64,000 nucleotides of DNA from Antilocapra americana (Eukaryota; Chordata; Mammalia; Artiodactyla; Antilocapridae), in assembly GCA_007570785.1 (NCBI GenBank), contig ML660210.1, positions 962,414 through 1,026,413 of the forward strand, read 5' to 3'. Position 1 is the stretch's first letter. The number at the start of each line of letters is the position of its first letter. Under the pieces are notes generated by a model that saw only the letters and a program-made list of their open reading frames with translations, had not been told where the DNA came from and did not search any database. Made by a program: the position numbers and the translations under genes. Positions 1 through 9,998 of this stretch are shown piece after piece.

Positions 1-106
1 GAAGCATATGTAAACCCATGGTGATATCATGACATTGTTTGGCAAAAACAAGTAAAAAAAATAAATAAATAAAAAAATAAATAAATAAATAAAAAATAAC
101 TAGTCA
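1..106 (+). mobile_element. L1 3' end fragment with A-rich tail
   Basis: The first ~50 bases resemble the last part of the ruminant L1 3' UTR seen elsewhere in this window (around 7100 and 21520): a 'catggtgat..catgacatt' stretch followed by 'ggcaaaaac'. An (AAAT)n-type tail runs from about 54 to 106. The element continues off the left edge, so its length is unknown. The call rests on similarity to the other copies in the window. Confidence 0.6.
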
Positions 107-869
107 TTGTATAAATCACTACAGGTCCTACTGTAAGACACTTTATGAAAGATGCATTGTGGTTACATTACCGAGTCCCTCAAAGAAATTTTCTAGCCCA
201 TCAGACAAGAGGATGCAGGTACAAACTGACTTCAATTTGTCAACGGGATAAGAAAACATGAAATCCCTGTGTAGTCAACTTAATCAATTCACCCCAACAG
301 ATCTATAATATTTTTCTATTTATTTATGTGACATACCCCTTTAATATACCACCCTATGATATATGGACTCCATGACAAATCATACACACTCATCTACTAA
401 TTGTACCCACCCCATCAAGGTCTCTTATTAGTAACCAACTTCACTCCTCTTATTCCCTCAGACACCCAGTGCTCACAAACCAGCCAAAGGGCACAGAAAC
501 CAGCTTGATATAGAATAAAGAGATTTGTTTCTAAGGCTAACTCACATTGAATCATGAAATACAAAAATGGAAAACAAGTAATACCCAGCTCAGATATAAG
601 GACTATTTTGACAACTACATTTTCCATTTTAATTAAAACAACTTTTCAGTGATTCTTTTACATTTTATTTGCAATGCTTAGACTATAATAGAAAAGGTAA
701 AAATATATCATTTGTTTCATACTATACTGAGAAGTCTAATCAGGTAAAAATACATCATTTGTTTCATGTTCTATACTGAGAAGTATTATCAGATCTTTTT
801 GATAAGAATGAATACCACACAATATACCAATATCATAGTTAGATATCCTGTCCTAGATATGGTTTTAAA
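107..869. other. AT-rich non-repetitive stretch with a 47-bp tandem duplication
   Basis: I recognise no gene or known repeat here. The only structure is a tandem duplication: 697-743 and 744-792 are two adjacent copies of a ~47-49 bp unit that starts 'gtaaaaata' and ends 'atcag', differing at a few positions. Short open frames in the region have no recognisable product. Confidence 0.6.
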
Positions 870-2278
870 TTGCATAGGGGCAGCAAGATCTTTGTTGACC
901 CACTTCCTACAGTTATGAAAATAAAAACAAAAATAAATAAATGGGACCTAATTAAATTTAAAACATTTGCACATCAAAGGAAACCATATGTGTTCATCTG
1001 TGTCCAACTCTTAACAACCTCATGGACTAGAGCCCACCAGGCTCCTCTGCCCATGGAATTCTCCAGGCACTAATACTTGAGTGGGGTGCCATTTAATACT
1101 CAAAGGATCTCTCCAATCCAGAGATCAAAACTGATTCTTTTACATCTCCTGCATTGGCAGGCAGATTCTTTACCACTAGTGTCACTTGGAAAGCCCACAA
1201 GAAAACCATAAATAAGATGAAAAGAAAATCTTCAGAATGGAAGAAAATGTCTGCAAATGAAACCACTAACAAGGAATTAATCTGTAAAATATACAAACAG
1301 CTCATTCAGCTCAGTATAAAAAAAGGGGGAGGGGGCAGAAAACATAAATAGACATTTCTCCAAAGAAGACATACAGATGACCAACAAACACATTAAAAAA
1401 TACTCAACATCACTATTAGAGAAATGCAAATCAAACTAAAATGAGGTATCACCTCATACCTGGCAGAATGGCCATCATCAGAAAAATCTACAAAGAATAA
1501 ATGCTGGAGAGTATGTGTAGAATAGGGAATCAGCCTACACTGTTGGTGGGAATGTAAATTGATACATCCAGTATGGAGAACAATATGGAGTTTCCTTTCT
1601 TAAAAAAAAAAAAAAGAATTACCAGCTATTCCACTCCTGGGCATACACCCAGAAATAAACATAGTTCAAAAAGTTACATGCACCCCAATATGCATTGCAG
1701 CACTCTTCACAGTAGATAAGACACAAAAAAATCCTAAATGTCCATCAACAAATGCAAAGATAAGGAAGATGTGGTAGATGTATACAATGGAATATTACTC
1801 AGACAAAAAAAGGCACGAAACTGTGTCATTTACAGAGACATGGATGGACCTAGAGACTGTTATACAGAGTGAAGTAAGTCAGAAACAGAAAAATATCATA
1901 TATTAATGCACATATATATATGGAATATAGAAAAATAGTCTGGATAATATTATATGCAAATCAGAAATAGAGCCGCAGATATAGAGAATAAATGAACTGA
2001 TACATGGAGGGAAAGAAAGAATGAATTAAGAGTTTGGGATTGACAATATACATATACAACTGATATTGTATATATTTATACAATATAAGTATAAAACAGA
2101 TACCTGCTGAGAACCTATTGTTCAGCAGGAACTCTTCTCAGTACTCTGTGGTAACCTAAATGGCAAGGAAATACAAATGAGAGAGGATATATGTGAACAT
2201 ATCGCTGATTCACTTTTCTGTGTAGCAGAAACCAAACATTTTAGAGCAACTATACTCTAATAAAAATAAAAATATAAA
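870..2278 (+). mobile_element. L1 LINE, 5'-truncated (ORF2 end plus 3' UTR), SINE nested inside
   Basis: Sense-strand L1. The 5' part (870-987) encodes the end of ORF2, readable as KIFVDPLPTVMKIK then WDLIKFKTFAHQ. The coding match resumes after a nested SINE at about 1199. The ORF2 C-terminus continues through the cysteine-rich tail region (about 1430-1600), followed by a typical artiodactyl 3' UTR and a decayed A-rich end near 2278. Stops and frameshifts break all frames, so this is a dead copy. Sequence decay is heavier than in the L1 at 19673, so it is probably older. Confidence 0.85.
988..1198 (-). mobile_element. Bov-tA SINE nested in L1
   Basis: An antisense tRNA-Glu-derived ruminant SINE: on the plus strand it starts 'gtgtccaactctt' (3' body) and ends at the tRNA-like head near 1190. 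It splits the L1 ORF2 match. The flanks aaggaaaccat (977-987) and aagaaaaccat (1199-1209) form an 11-bp target-site duplication with one mismatch, so it inserted after the L1. Confidence 0.9.
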
Positions 2279-2515
2279 TCACATAGAGGATAACTGAACT
2301 TGACTATGTGGGACATTTTCGAAATTGAATTTGAGAAGGAAATAAATGCATGAGAATGCATGTTTCTATGCCTATATTTGTATATATATGAGTGAGCAAA
2401 GGGTAAACAGAGATAGACATATCTAATTGCTTTTTAGAAATGTAAATGTATACAAAATGGGAAATGCTTACCTAATGATAAAAACATGGAAATATGGCCC
2501 TAAGCACTATATAGG
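2279..2515. other. Short AT-rich unique segment
   Basis: AT-rich sequence between the L1 tail and the next SINE. I see no gene or repeat in it. Confidence 0.5.
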
Positions 2516-2624
2516 GAAAGTCGCTCAGTCGTGTCCAACTCTTTGTGACCCTATGGACTATACAGTCCATAAAATCCTCTAGGCCAGAATACTGGAGTGG
2601 GCAGCCTTTCCCTTCTCCAGGGGA
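2516..2624 (-). mobile_element. Bov-tA SINE fragment
   Basis: An antisense SINE body that begins 'gtcgctcagtcgtgtccaac' and stops near 'ctccaggggaa', so the tRNA-like head is missing. It is about half the usual ~210 bp length. Transcription through it is not expected because the promoter boxes are absent. Confidence 0.85.
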
Positions 2625-2782
2625 AGTACTGTATGATTTCTACCATACTGAGATTCTCAATTGATGAAGTGAATGAAATCATAATGTAAATTGGAAAATA
2701 TAAAAGATGAAGAGAATTTGCTCCTTTTTTTCCCCCAAGTGCCCAGTTCCAGGAAGCACTGTGGCCAAATGAGCCCATGCAG

Positions 2783-3242
2783 TTTTGGTTGTGTGTTCTG
2801 TAGCTGATATTATGTAACTAGATGTCTATTCGTATACATAAGTATTATTTAGTGTACAATATTAGTTTTTCAGGACTGTGTCTTTGCTAGATGCTGAGCC
2901 CTCAGATCAAAACCCTGATATCTACCCCTGTTTCTTTTTCTTTTTTTAATTTACTTATTTTAATTGGAGGCTAATTACTTTACAATATTGTAGTGGTTTT
3001 TGCCATACGTTGACATGAATCAGCCATGGGTGTACATGTGTTCCCCAACCTGAACCCCCATCCTACTTCCCTCCCCATCCCATCCCTCTTAAATCTTGTT
3101 GTTATATGGATTTCCTAATGCTCATCTTATATTCTGAAAATAACCTAATACCACATTTCCCATTGATGTTTCAGTTATCAGTTGGAACAATCTGATTTCT
3201 CCTATGTAAACTTGCTTAATGTTCTGTTTTTTCTAATACTCT
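2783..3242 (+). repeat. Inverted duplication, arm A (partner 6895-7356)
   Basis: The reverse complement of 6895-7356 aligns to this segment end to end with about nine substitutions and a few small indels, mostly in T runs, which is roughly 97-98% identity. The match begins at 'ttttggttgtgtg' and ends at 'ctaatactct'; sequence diverges abruptly on both sides. It spans unique DNA, an L1 3'-end fragment (2935-3092) and more unique DNA. It is therefore a copied genomic segment and not just two insertions of the same transposon. The loop between the arms is 3652 bp. Confidence 0.95.
2935..3092 (-). mobile_element. L1 3' UTR end fragment inside arm A
   Basis: Antisense end of the ruminant L1 3' UTR: a T-rich tail, 'attggaggctaattac', then 'ccatacgttgacatgaatc' and a C-rich tract. 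The C-rich tract (3069-3086, pattern CCC-TCCCC-AT-CCC-AT-CCC) is a canonical G-quadruplex motif on the minus strand. The fragment is only ~160 bp and has no coding capacity. The same fragment is in arm B. Confidence 0.8.
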
Positions 3243-4293
3243 AATTAAATCTTCTATTCAACTAAGTTAAATATGAACATGTGCAACTTATATATAGAGA
3301 GCAACAAGCAATTTTTAGGAGGTAATTTAATCAATATTCCTAATTATAATTGCTCAACATTATTTCTACACTTCTAGGGAATTCAAAATGTATTCTATTC
3401 CTTCTAATAGATCTCCAAAGAGAAGTGACAATTAATAAGACTTTGCCTCTGATTCTTGAATAAGTATTTTCAACCTTTGACTTGGTGCATTTTGTTAACT
3501 GCTACTTTAATTAAAATGAAAGATTAAGGTACTTTAAATTAACACTGAGCAATCAAAATGTATTTACAGAGAAACTATTAGTCTCTACAGACCTGAGTTT
3601 CACAAAGAAGCTTTTTCTTTTTCTTAAATTACATTAATATATGTTATATTAGTTTGAACCATCTTCACAATAGGAATGAAAACATAGCAGGAGGAAAAGC
3701 ACTACTTCTGCCACTTTTGTATGTAGAAAATGATTTGTTTATCCAATTAGCAAAATCAACTGAGTAAAACCAACTGGATGTGCCTGAAAGATCCTGTTGG
3801 TGCAGTGCTCATGGATAGTACATATTTGGCAGTGCAGTAGGTGAAACAATTAAATATTTCACTTGTATGAGACTTTCTTTATGTGCCTTAAGAACTGTAC
3901 ATAGATCTAAACTGTATCATTCATTTGGGCCTCATGAAATCCTTCCTAAGTTGTGAAAATGTATTAAAATATATTATAGATTCTACTGGGAAACAAAAAG
4001 AATGTACTTGTGAAATAAAAAATAATATCTTCATTAAACAAAGTGTTGCAGGAAGATAAATCTTGATATTTATGTATTTTGCAAATTTTAGCAATTTTAT
4101 CTACTTTTCAAATAGTATTAGGTAACAGAATTGCTATGTTTTACATAATTAAATGGGATTTAATATTTATATATATATTTAGTTTTTATATTGATGAAAC
4201 TGCTATAAATGAGGATAGAGGTACTTATGTATTTATATACACATACGTTTACATGTTTTTATTATATATATTGATACATGCATTTGTGTTTGC
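3243..4293. other. AT-rich loop DNA between the inverted arms
   Basis: About 1 kb of AT-rich sequence without a recognisable gene or repeat. One open frame overlaps its end (4079-4420), but it runs into the BovB tail, has low-complexity composition and looks like chance. Confidence 0.5.
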
Positions 4294-4674
4294 TTCAGTT
4301 CAGTTCAGCTGCTCGGTTGCGTCTGACTCTTTGAAACCCCATGAATCTCAGCATGCCAGGCCTCCCTGTCCATCACTAACTCCCAGAATCTACCCAAACC
4401 CATGTCCATCAAGTTGGTGATGCCATCCAGCCATCTCATCCTCTGTTGTTCGATTATCCTCCTGCCCCTAATCCTTCCCAGCATCAGAGTCTTTTCCATG
4501 TGAGTCAACTCTTCACATGAAGTGGCCAAAGTATTGGAGTTTCAGCTTCAACATCAGTCCTTCCAATGAACACTCAAGACTGATCTTCCTTAGGGTGAAC
4601 TGGTTGGATCTTCTTGCAGTCCAAGGGACTCTCAAGAGTCTTCTCCAACACCATAGTTCAAAAGCATTAATTCT

Positions 4675-5316
4675 TCAGCACTCAGCTTTCTTCACAGTCC
4701 AACTCTCACATCCATACACGACTACTGAAAAAACCATAGCCTGAACTAGATGGACCTTTGTTGGCAAAGTAATATCCCTGCTTTTCAATATGCTATCTAG
4801 GTTGATCATAGCCTCCCTTCCAAGGAGTAAGCGTCTTTTAACTTCATGGCTGAAATCACCATCTGTAGTGATTTTGGAGCACAAAAAAATAAAGTCTGAC
4901 ACTGTTTCCACTGTTTCCCCATCTATTTGCCATGAAGTGATGGGACCAGATGCCATGATGTTAGTTTTCTGAATGTTGAGCTTTAAGTCAACTTTTTCAC
5001 TCTCTGCTTTCACTTTCAGCAAGAGGCTTTTTAGTTCCTCTTCACTTTCTGCCATAAGGGTGGTGTCGTCAGCATATCTGAGGTTATTGATATTTCTGCC
5101 GGCAATCTTGATTCCTGTTTGTGCTTCTTCCAGCTCAGCGTTTCTCATGACGTACTCTGCATAGAAGTTAAATAAGCAGGGTGACAATATACAGCCTTGA
5201 TGTATTCCGTTTCCTTTTTGGAACCAGTCTGTTGTTCCAAGTCCAGTTCTAACTGTTGTTTCCTGATCTGCATAGAAGTTTCTCAAGAGACAAGTCAGAT
5301 GGTCTGGTATTCTCAT
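4675..5316 (-). pseudogene. BovB reverse transcriptase, C-terminal palm/thumb fragment
   Basis: A 213-codon open frame on the minus strand. It shows the RT block [19 protein letters not shown], then the catalytic YADD (codons at 5065-5076) followed by [13 protein letters not shown], then the thumb and a conserved SWQIDGETVE stretch. In an active RTE element this domain copies the element's own RNA at a nicked chromosomal target. The YADD aspartates are intact, but the frame is separated from the N-terminal RT frame (5322-5834) by a stop or frameshift and the endonuclease is missing. The apparent start is only the first Met after the break. Confidence 0.85.
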
Positions 5317-5321
5317 CTGTT

Positions 5322-5834
5322 TCAGAATTTTAAGAGTTTATAGTGGTCCACACAGTCAAAGGCTTTGGCATAATCAGTAAAGCAGAAATAGATGGTTTTC
5401 TGGAACTCTCTTGCTTTTTCAATGATCCAAAGGATGTTGGCAATTTGGTCTCTAGTTCCTATGCCTCTTCTAAAACCAGCTTGAACATCTGGAATTTCAC
5501 AGTTCATGTATTGCTGAAGCCTGGCTTGGAGAATTTTGAGCATCACTTTACTAGCTTGTGAAATGCGTGCAATTCTGCGATAGTTTGAGCATTCTTTGGC
5601 ATTGCCTTTCTTTGGGATTGGAATGAAAACTGACCTTTTCCAGTCCTGTGGCCACTGCTGAGTTTTCCAAAATTGCTGACATATTGAGTGCAGCACTTTC
5701 ACAGCATCATGTTTCAGGATTTGAAATAGCTCAACTGGAATTCCATCACCTCCACTAGCTTTGTTCATAGTGATGTTTTCTAAGGCCCACTTGACTTCAC
5801 ATTCCAAGATATCTGACTCTAGGTGAGTGCTCAC
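5322..5834 (-). pseudogene. BovB reverse transcriptase, N-terminal fingers/palm fragment
   Basis: A 170-codon minus-strand frame lying just upstream of the 213-codon RT fragment. Visible RT features are NKASGGDGIPVELFQ, then IPIPKKGNAKE and the palm motif FTDYAKAFDCVDH, which carries the first catalytic Asp. Together the two frames cover most of an RTE reverse transcriptase. The break between them lies within a few codons of 5320. The protein is truncated upstream where the element was 5'-truncated. Not expected to be functional. Confidence 0.85.
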
Positions 5835-5884
5835 ACCATCATGATTATCTGGGTCATGAAGATCTCTTTTGTACAGATCTTCTA

Positions 5885-6894
5885 GAGTAATTTAATTCAT
5901 AATTATATTATTTAAATTGCTTTTGCAACTTTTACTTCTAGATAGGAATATCTTGTATTACAAAATTTCTAATGAATACAAGAAAAAACAAAGCTAATAC
6001 CCTGGTTGTTTTAATTTCTATAGGGACCATCCTCAGAGATAACTGTGAAATCAATTTGCCTAAAGTCCGTAAGTGCTGTTCAGGGAGGCAGGAGGTGGCA
6101 TGGATGTGGTAGGGTCAGGATATGATGTCTGTCACAGTAATAACTGTCATCATTTTAAATATCTATATATTATTTTTAAATTAAATAATTAAATTCCAGC
6201 AAAGAAACACCAGTCATCCCTACTGACATAGGACAGGTGACAATGGATTCATGATTGTGAAACTTTGAGCATTTGTGACCTAATTTAGAGACATGTTTTT
6301 AAAGTGGAGAAGATACTTAATGACTTGGTAAGACAACAGTTATTGGATTTTAGATGAAATATTGGTTATGAGCTGATGATGAGTCACATAAGGGCTTAGG
6401 TGTTTTCCAAAGCATGTATGTTGAAAATGCAGAACTGACAAAAAGGGGTCAAGTTTAGAAATTGTTATACATGATAAAAAAAAATGCAGAGATTAACCAC
6501 AGATTAAAAATAAAGTAGAGATCCATGGATAAGTAAAGCCGAAGTAGAGAGATTCAAGGAACACTGAAATAATTTAATCATTTCTAGAAAAATTTTAAAT
6601 ATATATATTAATTTTAGCAAGTATCACATAAATTGTGGAGATTTGGACTTTTTCCCTGTAAAATGATAATGGTTGTGGTTATAACTCAGTATCTTGTGTA
6701 GTTCTGTGGCTGAAATGTAGCAGCAACAGATATGTAGAACTAGGTAGAAAAGAAAAGAAAGAGTCTAGATAAATCTCACACCAAAATCTTGCTTTAGAGA
6801 TAACCTGGGGATACGTGATGCAGAGAACACACAGGTAATGTGGGGAAAGTAAATGAATGTAAGGAAAGAGAAATCAAAATGTTATCCTTATCCC
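5885..6894. other. AT-rich loop DNA, no recognised feature
   Basis: About 1 kb of unique-looking AT-rich sequence between the BovB 5' truncation and inverted arm B. I see no coding region or repeat family in it. Confidence 0.5.
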
Positions 6895-7356
6895 AGAGTA
6901 TTAGAAAAAAACAGAACACTAAGCAAGTTTACATAGGAGAAATCAGATTGTTCCAACTGATAACTGAAACATCAATGGGAAATGTGGTATTAGGTTATTT
7001 TCAGAATATAAGATGAGCATTAGGAAACCATATAACAACAAGATTTAAGAGGGATGGGATGGGGAGGGAAGTGGGATGGGGGTTCAGGTTGGGGAACACA
7101 TGTACACCCATGGCTGATTCATGTCAATGTATGGCAAAAACCACTACAATATTGTAAAGTAGTTAGCCTCCAATTAAAATAAGTAAATTAAAAAAAAAGA
7201 AAAAGAAACAGGGGTAGATATCAGGGTTTTGATCTGAGGGCTCAGCATCTAGCAAAGACACAGTCCTGAAAAACTAATATTGTACACTAAATAATACTTA
7301 TGTATATAAATAGACATTTAGTTACATAATATTATCTACAGAACACACAACCAAAA
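6895..7356 (-). repeat. Inverted duplication, arm B (partner 2783-3242)
   Basis: Reverse-complement copy of 2783-3242. Starts at 'agagta' (6895) and ends at 'ccaaaa' (7356). Both edges are sharp: sequence just outside is unrelated in the two copies. The arm holds the same L1 tail fragment as arm A, here in the plus orientation. Differences include 'gataat' for 'gctgat' near the outer end and longer T/A runs. Confidence 0.95.
7048..7200 (+). mobile_element. L1 3' UTR end fragment inside arm B
   Basis: Sense copy of the L1 tail also found inverted at 2935-3092. It contains gggatgggatggggaggg at 7051-7068, four G-runs with 1-2-nt loops (canonical G-quadruplex), then 'ggggaacacatgtacaccc' and an A-rich end near 7200. 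Confidence 0.8.
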
Positions 7357-7664
7357 AAATAAATCCATTTGTTAGAAATAAGTTGTCAGAACAAAACTGA
7401 TAGGTCCAAGATTTTTTCCTTCCAGCCCAAATTCTTCCTGCCTATAATCTTTTCCCCCTAACATCAAAGTTTCATTGTCTGAAGACAGGATTAATATAGG
7501 CTGAGCCTGGAGGCCCACAGGGAATGCCTTAGGATGAATAAGAGTGTACATCTGGTCTTCTATCAAGTTAGAGAGCATGAACTTGCAGTGAGCAGGCTTT
7601 TAAAAGTTCTCTTTGTTCTTGTTATTTGTTTGTAGCTTGAAATCTGGGTTGGCAGGCCAGATGC
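7357..7664. other. Unique segment, no gene seen
   Basis: About 300 bp between inverted arm B and the next L1. A 68-codon antisense frame exists but shows no recognisable domain and I treat it as chance. Confidence 0.5.
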
Positions 7665-8402
7665 ATGTTTATTTACTTATTTTGAAATTAATTAATTTAT
7701 TTTAATTGGAGGATAGTCACTTTACAATATTGTGGTTGCTTTTGCCATACATTGACATGAATCAGCCATGAGTACACATCTGTCCCCACTCCCACCTCCC
7801 TCCACACCCCAGTGCACCAGGTTTGAGTACACTGCTTTGTGCATTGAACTGGCACTGGTCATCTGTTTTATATATGGTAATATACATGTTTCAGCGTTAT
7901 CCTCTCAAATCATCCCTACCTCGAATTCTCTTACAGTGTTCAAAAGTCTGGTCTTTATATCTGTGTCTCTTTTGCTGTCATGCATATAGGGTCATCACTC
8001 CCATCTTTCTAAATTCCATATATATGCATTAATGTACAATATGTGTGTTTCTCGTTCTGACTTACTTCATTCTTATAATAGGTTCCAGTTTCATCAACCT
8101 CATTAGAACTGATTCAAATGCATTCTTTTTTATAGCTGAGTAATATTCCATTGTGTATATGTCCCACAGCTTTCTTATCCATTTGTCTGCCAATGGACGC
8201 CTTGTTTGCTTCCATGACCTAGTTATTGTAAACTGCAATGAACGCTGGAGTACATGTGTCTCTTTCAATTCTGGTTTCCTTGGTGTGTATGCCCAGAGTG
8301 GGATTGCTGGGTCACAGGGCAGTTCTGTCCCCAGATTTTTAAGAAATCCCCACACGGTTCTCCATAGTGGCTGTAACAGAGTGCAATCCTACCAACACTG
8401 TA
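7665..8402 (-). mobile_element. L1 LINE, antisense, 5'-truncated
   Basis: Antisense ruminant L1. The low end is the decayed tail plus 3' UTR ('ttggaggatagtcactttac', 'ccatacattgacatgaatc'). The upper part encodes the ORF2 C-terminus, readable on the minus strand as MEYYSAIKKNAFESV and the block containing LPCDPAIPLWAYTPRKPELK (8062-8355). It is truncated near 8402. A short direct repeat 'atgttta' at 7665 and 8402 may be a weak target-site duplication. The 166-bp direct duplication starts only 38 bp beyond its 5' end. Confidence 0.88.
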
Positions 8403-8440
8403 TGTTTAAAGAACTAAGGGAGGGAGGCAAGTCCACTAAG

Positions 8441-8606
8441 CAAGTTCTTCACTTTTATGAGGATTTTCCCTCTCTCGTTGGTAAGTACTGTGTATATCTC
8501 TTAAGATAACAAACAGATATGCATCATTTTCTCTGTCTTTGAAATGTTTTAATGACAAAGTCAATGCAAACTGCAGAAGTCATATACACAATTTCACATG
8601 TGCATG
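8441..8606 (+). repeat. Direct duplication, copy 1 (partner 9790-9955)
   Basis: A 166-bp segment starting 'caagttcttcacttttatga' matches 9790-9955 without gaps and with only four mismatches (97.6%). It carries no recognisable transposon. The edges are sharp on both sides. It lies immediately beyond the 5' truncation point of the antisense L1. Confidence 0.95.
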
Positions 8607-9789
8607 ATCTGGAATACTCTAGCTATCATGAACTTTCAGGGCTCAGATCTCCCATAAGAACGGTGGGCCTCAGAGAAAAAAATTAAAACTCCTGTGAGTG
8701 GAAATAGAAGTGCATCCCATACAGGGAATAGAGTCAATTTTTAAAAAATAGTCCATATAAGAGTGGGAAAAAGGTGCTTTCACATCTCAGAAAGAAATTT
8801 ACCAAAGAATGATTGAATAAATTCATAGAAGAATGAGAAACCTAAGAGCATCAAGGTGAAATCCATTTGAAAAATTAGCAAAATAAAACAAGAATAAGAA
8901 AAATAACATCTCTACAAAGAATTTGTGTTTGAAAAACATACTCAAAGAGAGGACTAACTTTGAAATAAAATATTAAATTACTCAAGATATACCAAAGCTT
9001 TCTCAGAATCATATCCTGTCAATTATACAATTTTATTTTGATTAAATGAATGAGATAAAACTCAACATGATAAATGAATAATTTCAAAACATCTATATTT
9101 AATTTTAAAGAAGCATTGATAATTAGTGGGGAAGACTTAATATTCTAATCTCTTTTTGCCTGCCTGCCTTTTTTGTTAGAAGCTAAGTGTATTGAGATAC
9201 TAAATTGAGTTAAATTTGAGTTAAATTGAGTTAAATTTCTTTGGTAAAATATTACAGTGAGAATAGTAGATATTTATTTTTCTGTATCTGAGGTTAATTT
9301 TAATTTTTTATTTGACACAGAGACATGGCAACCTTATAGTAGGTTCAAACAACATTTAAATTATTTGTTATATTACAGAAGTACAAAGGTAGCTAATGCC
9401 CCTAAAGTTATGAATCAAGAAGGAAAATGAGCAGGAAATTATTTCACTGTTTTTTAAATTACACAAGCAGCATTTCTATATGAGCCTGAAGTATTAGTGC
9501 ATATTAGCAAGTGACAACTCACCTTTAAAGAGGAAGATTTACACTAAGATAGAAATCTTTTTCTTGTACTAAAACCTGCAATTGCTTAAATAACTTACAA
9601 AATGCAATTCTAAGCCTTACATGGCATCAAAACATTGTACTGGCTTGAAAATAATTGTCATAAAATTAGTTTTTGGAAGTAGAGTTTATATGATGATGTC
9701 TATCACTTTTAAGAGTATCCTGTATCTCTGTCTTCAAAATTAAATGTATTTTTAACTGCATTTTCACTGTATTTTCTCACCAATAAAAT
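8607..9789. other. AT-rich DNA between the direct-repeat copies
   Basis: About 1.2 kb with no recognised gene. A small tandem array of the unit 'ttgagttaaa' occupies about 9201-9238 (three copies, slightly uneven spacing). Confidence 0.55.
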
Positions 9790-9955
9790 CAAGTTCTTCA
9801 CTTTTATGAGTATTTTCCCTCTCTCATTGGTAAGTACTGTGTATATCTCTTAAGATAACAAACAGATATGCATCATTTTCTCTATCTTTGAAATGTTTTA
9901 ATGACAAAGTCAATGCAAACTGCAGAAGTCATATACACAATTTCACATGTGTATG
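9790..9955 (+). repeat. Direct duplication, copy 2 (partner 8441-8606)
   Basis: Gap-free 166-bp match to 8441-8606. Differences: g/t and g/a in the first 30 bases, g/a in 'ctctgtcttt', c/t near the end. It runs directly into a TA microsatellite. Confidence 0.95.
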
Positions 9956-9959
9956 GATT

Positions 9960-9960
9960 T

Positions 9961-9997
<37 letters not shown>

Positions 9998-9998
9998 G
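9960..9998. repeat. (TA)n then (GTAT)n microsatellite
   Basis: About 25 bases of pure TA followed by three GTAT units, directly after the second copy of the 166-bp duplication. Likely length-polymorphic. Confidence 0.95.

Larger units (their letters stand above)
4294..5884 (-). mobile_element. BovB LINE, 3' half, antisense
   Basis: RTE-class LINE in antisense. The low-coordinate end carries the BovB 3' terminus, a short TCAGT-rich repeat then 'ctgctcggttgcgtctgac'. It runs through the ORF 3' part and the reverse transcriptase and is 5'-truncated near 'gtacagatcttct'. At ~1.6 kb it is about half the usual ~3.2-3.8 kb. It sits in the loop of the flanking inverted duplication (2783-3242 and 6895-7356). 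The RT frames are unusually open for a dead copy, which suggests moderate age. Confidence 0.93.

Noticed and set aside
4079..4420. 113-codon plus-strand open frame with hydrophobic stretches
   Set aside because: It starts in low-complexity AT-rich DNA and reads antisense through the BovB 3' end. No conserved domain or start context.
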